Below are positions 4,732 to 6,281 of a DNA stretch of 6,281 bases, piece by piece. Each line of letters begins with the position of its first letter. The stretch's first letter is position 1. The notes under the pieces were generated by a model. That model had not been told where the DNA came from, did no database searches, and was given only the letters and a program-made list of their open reading frames with translations. The position numbers and the translations under genes were made by a program. The stretch is from positions 1-6,281 of the forward strand of contig CAYONM010000213.1 of NCBI GenBank assembly GCA_964405325.1, in the 5' to 3' direction. This DNA comes from CAYONM01 sp964405325. Lineage in GTDB: Bacteria > Planctomycetota > UBA11346.

Positions 4732-6281
4732 TTACGAACCGTCAGCCAGTGGATCCGCCGTCTTAAGCAGCTTCAGGATGGTCACGGATGCGGCTGGCAG
4801 TTCCAGTTTCAGTAAGCCTTCGCCCACGGACAGAATGTCGCTGCTCTCCTCGAACTGACCGGGGCTCACGAACAGTTCCCGCTGGGGTTTCCAAGGCTTC
4901 CCAACCATCCGGTGGATGCGGGCTTCGTCCGCGAGGGCGCGGTCGCCGTAATCGATCTCGATGGTCTGGGCGCTGTCTTTGTCGCGGTTGATGAGGTGGA
5001 GGTAGATCGCGTCGGCGTCTTCCGTGGCGACGGCGTCGACCAGCGCCACCTTGGGGACGGCCCGGAGGCTCCCCATCGAAACCGGCTGCGGGCGGGTGGG
5101 GACGTTTGCCAGTTCGAGCGGCACGAAGCGGTCGCCGCTGTGCTCGGCGTAGAATCCGGTCATCCGCCCGGAGGGCAGCACGAACGGGGGCACGACCGCC
5201 TCGGGATCGACCCGCACGCCGGAGATCATCCAGTAGTTGCCCACCATCATCGACTGGGTGGCGAGGTGGATGTGCTCGCCCTCGCGCAGCATGGCGTGGA
5301 GAAATCCGGCCACGCCCAGTGCCCGCGGCCAGAGGGTGGCCCCGTGGCGTTCGACGCCCCAGCCGTTCCAATTCCACTCCGTCAGGGTGATCGGCCAGTC
5401 GAGTTCACGGGCGAGCTTCCAGGAGCTGCTTCTGAGGACGGAGAACCCGTCTCCGTCGATGTTCGGTGCGGAAACCGTGGCATACCAGAGGTCCTCCGGG
5501 GTCAGCCGGTCGCCCTCCACCGCTTCGCCGTCTTTGCTGAATTTGTTGACGCCCCATGGACGGTAGATATGGACGGTGGCAAAGTCGGCGGCTTCCCGCA
5601 CCCGGTCGTCGGAGAGGATTTGGCGAAACCAGGTCTCGTGGATGTCTTCCCACATGACCGCGTCGATGATGACGTCGATGTCGGGATCGACGGCCCGCAT
5701 GGCTGCGATCATGGCGAGCAGCCGCTCATTCACATGGTCGATCAAGGCCACGTCGTCGGGAAAAGTTTCGAGGCCGATCTTCTCGCGGACTTTGTTGGTG
5801 GCGTGGAGCCAGGCGACCCATTCGTTGCCGATCTGGAAGGTGCGCACCCCGAACGGCTCGGGATGCCCGTTGGCGGCGCGGAGGGCGGGCCAGTCGCGCA
5901 TGCCCTCGGGCAGGGGTGCTCCCAGCGGCAGGTTGCAGTAAGCAACCAGGGCGGCCGCAAAGGCCTCCGGCGTCAGGGGCAGCTCGTCCGGCCTGGTTCC
6001 CCACACCGCACTGCGGAAGCTTACGGCTAGCAGGGGCTCGGCCTCCAGCTCCGCACAAAGGTCGAAAAATTCATGCAGGCCAAAGAGGAAGTCCTCCGGA
6101 CGGGCGGGATCTTCGCGAAAGGGAGAAGCGTCGATCAATTTCGTCCAGTCGTAAAGGCCCGCGACAACCATGCCCCCGGGGAAACGGATGACAGCGGCGT
6201 TCAGCGACTCCAAGGCCTCGCCCACGCCGGGTTGCAGGCGGGAGGTGCCCGGAATCAAAGCGGCCTCCGGTCCCTGTTCGG
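4732..6281 (-). CDS. GH51-like alpha-L-arabinofuranosidase (5' end beyond window)
   Basis: About 515 residues and the stop codon (TAA at 4734-4732) are visible. The frame stays open to the right edge, so the true start and any signal peptide lie outside. The N-terminal portion has RFPGG (6186-6172) then YDW, followed by a GLHEFFDLCAELEAEPLL stretch typical of the GH51 catalytic barrel. The acid/base Glu is probably in IGNEW (codon 5823-5821) and the nucleophile Glu in LTEWNW (codon 5379-5377), as expected for clan GH-A, where a GNE-type motif precedes the second Glu. The last 150 or so residues are beta-rich, with LHLINRD and a closing LPAASVTILKLL, matching the C-terminal beta-sandwich of GH51 enzymes. 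Such enzymes remove terminal alpha-L-arabinofuranosyl groups from arabinoxylan or arabinan oligosaccharides. The gap between the two Glu residues (148) is longer than in well-known GH51 members, so a divergent subfamily or different specificity is possible. Confidence 0.8.
   Translation of the reverse strand, partial: EQGPEAALIPGTSRLQPGVGEALESLNAAVIRFPGGMVVAGLYDWTKLIDASPFREDPARPEDFLFGLHEFFDLCAELEAEPLLAVSFRSAVWGTRPDELPLTPEAFAAALVAYCNLPLGAPLPEGMRDWPALRAANGHPEPFGVRTFQIGNEWVAWLHATNKVREKIGLETFPDDVALIDHVNERLLAMIAAMRAVDPDIDVIIDAVMWEDIHETWFRQILSDDRVREAADFATVHIYRPWGVNKFSKDGEAVEGDRLTPEDLWYATVSAPNIDGDGFSVLRSSSWKLARELDWPITLTEWNWNGWGVERHGATLWPRALGVAGFLHAMLREGEHIHLATQSMMVGNYWMISGVRVDPEAVVPPFVLPSGRMTGFYAEHSGDRFVPLELANVPTRPQPVSMGSLRAVPKVALVDAVATEDADAIYLHLINRDKDSAQTIEIDYGDRALADEARIHRMVGKPWKPQRELFVSPGQFEESSDILSVGEGLLKLELPAASVTILKLLKTADPLADGS

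Noticed and set aside
6256..6258. TTG as the start codon of the GH51-like gene
   Set aside because: The frame remains open to the window edge and the sequence before TTG continues sensibly, so this is an internal Leu codon near the middle of the barrel's N-terminal part.
1..6281. CRISPR arrays, tRNA or rRNA genes, insertion sequences, attachment sites
   Set aside because: I saw no regularly spaced repeats, no cloverleaf sequence, no transposase or integrase coding, and no long direct or terminal inverted repeats on either strand.

Overview
This window is about 6.3 kb of GC-rich bacterial DNA. Every convincing gene lies on the minus strand, so transcription runs from position 6281 towards position 1. 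The coding style fits a GC-rich saccharolytic bacterium: compact GC-rich genes, one AT-rich control region, and weak or absent Shine-Dalgarno sequences. The gene content is an arabinofuranosidase-like glycosidase plus xylose-isomerase-like TIM barrels beside a Gfo/Idh/MocA oxidoreductase. Verrucomicrobiota (Opitutae) or a relative such as Lentisphaerota or Planctomycetota would fit, but this is an impression; no rRNA or marker gene is present.

Right half, read in transcription order. A GH51-like alpha-L-arabinofuranosidase has its 5' end outside the window (4732-6281). After a 54-base gap comes a complete 584-residue ABC exporter half-transporter (2923-4677). A gap of about 360 bases follows (2559-2922). 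Its leader end is AT-rich and contains a perfect 16-bp palindrome. Its middle contains a plus-strand stretch that looks like the frameshifted remains of a coding sequence.

Left half. A four-gene, tightly packed cassette follows: an XRE-type regulator with a C-terminal cupin (2022-2558), a TIM-barrel sugar isomerase/epimerase-like protein (1270-2019), a second and distinct TIM-barrel protein (430-1242), and a Gfo/Idh/MocA oxidoreductase that runs off the left edge (1-410). Gaps are 2, 27 and 19 bases, so this is very probably one operon controlled from the AT-rich region.

A plausible working model, by inference: the regulator senses a small carbohydrate-type ligand through its cupin and controls its own operon. 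The oxidoreductase and the two TIM-barrel enzymes then oxidise and rearrange or cleave an unusual sugar, polyol or glycoside. The substrate cannot be read from the sequence. The glycosidase and exporter may be a separate unit. I found no RNA genes, insertion sequences, CRISPR arrays or phage genes.
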